Assembly (NCBI GenBank): GCA_002841885.1
Contig: PHBE01000024.1
Location: 1 to 43,081 of the forward strand
Source of the DNA: Deltaproteobacteria bacterium HGW-Deltaproteobacteria-18
GTDB lineage: Bacteria > Desulfobacterota > Desulfovibrionia > Desulfovibrionales > Desulfomicrobiaceae
DNA: 43,081 nucleotides
Direction: 5' to 3'
Under the pieces are notes generated by a model. That model was not told where the DNA came from. It made no database searches and saw only the letters and a program-made list of their open reading frames with translations. Positions within the stretch are counted from its first letter, which is position 1. Every line of letters begins with the position of its first letter. The position numbers and the translations under genes were made by a program. Below are positions 41,850 through 43,081 of the stretch, piece by piece.

Positions 41850-43081
41850 ATGGCTGAAACAACACAAGGAACCAAACTGTCAGTCAGGGCTCCCGAAGCC
41901 GGGCAGTCCGTAATCGTCAGTGCGATCCCGGGACAGGATATCGTGCTTGACTCCGCCTTTGACCAGGCAGAGCCGAAAATGTCTGACAACAACGTTGTCT
42001 TCGAGTTCGCAGATGGCGGGCAGGTGGTCATCGAGTTCAGTGATATACCGGATGGCCAAGTCCCGAACATCATCTTGGCGGACGGCACGGTCCTCAATTT
42101 GCAGGAATTTCTAGCCTCTCTTGGCGAGGGAGACGTGGAGCCCGCAGCAGGCCCTGAAGGCGGCGCCACCGGAAGCGGCGGTGTTGGCGAGTACAGGGAC
42201 GACGCGGGCAATCTCATTGATGGCGTGGACAAGCTGGGCGGTTTGGATCCGCGTGATTTCACCGCCATCACGGTGGAGGCCCTTGAAGCCACGGACGAAC
42301 TCAATCCGTTGCCTTCGGCAGGGCTGGCTTTTGGAGCCGCCGACGAAGACGGGCTCCGTATCAGCGAGCTGACCATGACTCCTTTTGACGGCAACGACGA
42401 CGGGGCCGACGGGGATCATCCCGCTCAGTTTGCGTATGCCGAAGGGGGGCTCAATTATGACTTCGGCGGAGACGGACCTTCCGCAACGACTCCGTTCGTT
42501 TGGAGTCTGGCGGGTCTTGTGACCCTGGGAGTGGAATCCCGTGGGAATGCGCTTCAGTATGAAGTCGTGGACGGTGGAACAACCTTGAACGCGTTCTATA
42601 TTACTGAATATCCAAACGGGGAATACGATTACAGAACAGAGTCCCAGGGACCCGTCAGAGTGGATGTGTTCAGCCTGCAGGTTACGGATCTGGCCGCCGG
42701 AACATACAGATTCGAGTTGTATCAGCCCCTCGATCATTCCGTGTCCGGCACGGAAGACGACATCCTCTACAATTTTTCCTTCACCCTGACCGATGGCTCT
42801 GGAGATTCCGTCGTTGGCGGGCTGAACATGATAGTTGACGATGATTCGCCAGTTGTTGCGGCGAATGCTTCCGAGCTGCCTGAGTTGATCCTCGACGAAT
42901 CGCCCGTAGGCGCTGGCGAGGGCTCGGGCATTGTCGAAAGCCCGCAAGATACGGGCAATTACAGCCTTGCAACGGCCATCAGCCTTGATGGACATTTCAC
43001 GTTGGGTGTCAATCCTGATGTCGCAGATTCAGAAACCGTGCCCTTTGTATCCATCCATGCCGTCGGCAACGGCCAGCCGGA
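41850..43081 (+). CDS. LapA-like giant surface adhesin, N-terminal part (cut by window end)
   Basis: About 410 codons are visible and the frame runs open to the last base. No signal peptide is present, as expected for type I secreted proteins with a C-terminal signal. The first 95 residues form a compact domain (SVIVSAIPGQDIVLDSAFDQ, VVFEFADGGQVVIEFSDIP) like the retention module that plugs the outer-membrane channel. PAAG follows at residues 98-101 and is a candidate LapG cleavage site, close to the known position in Pseudomonas LapA. Thereafter the sequence is acidic and Gly-rich, with repeat-like FTLTDGSGDSVVGGLN segments. It is divergent from its exporter operon. The RTX repeats and secretion signal would lie beyond the window. 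Confidence 0.88.
   Translation, partial: MAETTQGTKLSVRAPEAGQSVIVSAIPGQDIVLDSAFDQAEPKMSDNNVVFEFADGGQVVIEFSDIPDGQVPNIILADGTVLNLQEFLASLGEGDVEPAAGPEGGATGSGGVGEYRDDAGNLIDGVDKLGGLDPRDFTAITVEALEATDELNPLPSAGLAFGAADEDGLRISELTMTPFDGNDDGADGDHPAQFAYAEGGLNYDFGGDGPSATTPFVWSLAGLVTLGVESRGNALQYEVVDGGTTLNAFYITEYPNGEYDYRTESQGPVRVDVFSLQVTDLAAGTYRFELYQPLDHSVSGTEDDILYNFSFTLTDGSGDSVVGGLNMIVDDDSPVVAANASELPELILDESPVGAGEGSGIVESPQDTGNYSLATAISLDGHFTLGVNPDVADSETVPFVSIHAVGNGQP

Overview
The window looks like chromosome of a flagellated, GC-rich deltaproteobacterium of the Desulfovibrionales type (inference). The clues are the gene order of the flagellar export block, a flavoredoxin-like protein, an acetate-type SatP transporter, a ruvCAB-thyX-dnaA neighbourhood and a LapA-type adhesin locus. 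Desulfomicrobium would fit, but the sequence alone does not prove the genus. No rRNA, tRNA, CRISPR array or prophage was seen.

Layout. (1) 1-1560: a complete IS256-family insertion sequence, flanked by an 8-bp target duplication and sitting 14 bp from the 3' end of ispH. (2) 1574-12996, all minus strand: a TtcA-like PP-loop protein, then fliR-flhB-flhA-flhF-flhG-fliA-cheY-fliL, two small proteins, a tRNA-dihydrouridine synthase and ispH. This is a flagellar export, placement, sigma-28 and chemotaxis block with almost no spacing. (3) 13271-19409, plus strand: rpoZ-dnaJ, moaC, a SatP-family acetate transporter and a large hybrid histidine kinase, with terminators after dnaJ, moaC, satP and the kinase. 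(4) 19505-28324: hisH-hisF, hldD, uvrA, a flavoredoxin-like flavoprotein, a diguanylate cyclase and a CgeB-like glycosyltransferase. (5) 28372-34604, plus strand: rlmE, yebC, ruvC-ruvA-ruvB, thyX, then an AT-rich 550-bp gap and a divergent dnaA. (6) 34694-43081: a Lap-type adhesin locus. A minus-strand operon encodes the type I exporter ATPase (LapB-like), the membrane fusion protein (LapC-like), a LapG-like periplasmic protease and a membrane receptor with a degenerate HD-GYP domain. The giant adhesin itself starts on the plus strand and runs off the right edge.

The most interesting part is region 6. In the known Lap pathway LapD, a membrane c-di-GMP receptor built from degenerate GGDEF and EAL domains, holds LapG away from the adhesin. 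No GGDEF/EAL receptor is present here. The gene 19 nt after lapG instead encodes a two-TM protein with a large periplasmic domain, a PAS domain and an HD-GYP domain that kept its GYP loop but lost its HD pair and other metal ligands. This suggests an HD-GYP-based replacement for LapD. The adhesin has a candidate LapG site (PAAG) at residues 98-101. Other points worth attention are a DnaA with altered Walker and DNA-recognition motifs, a CheY with Met in place of the switch Thr, and an FlhF with non-canonical GTPase motifs.
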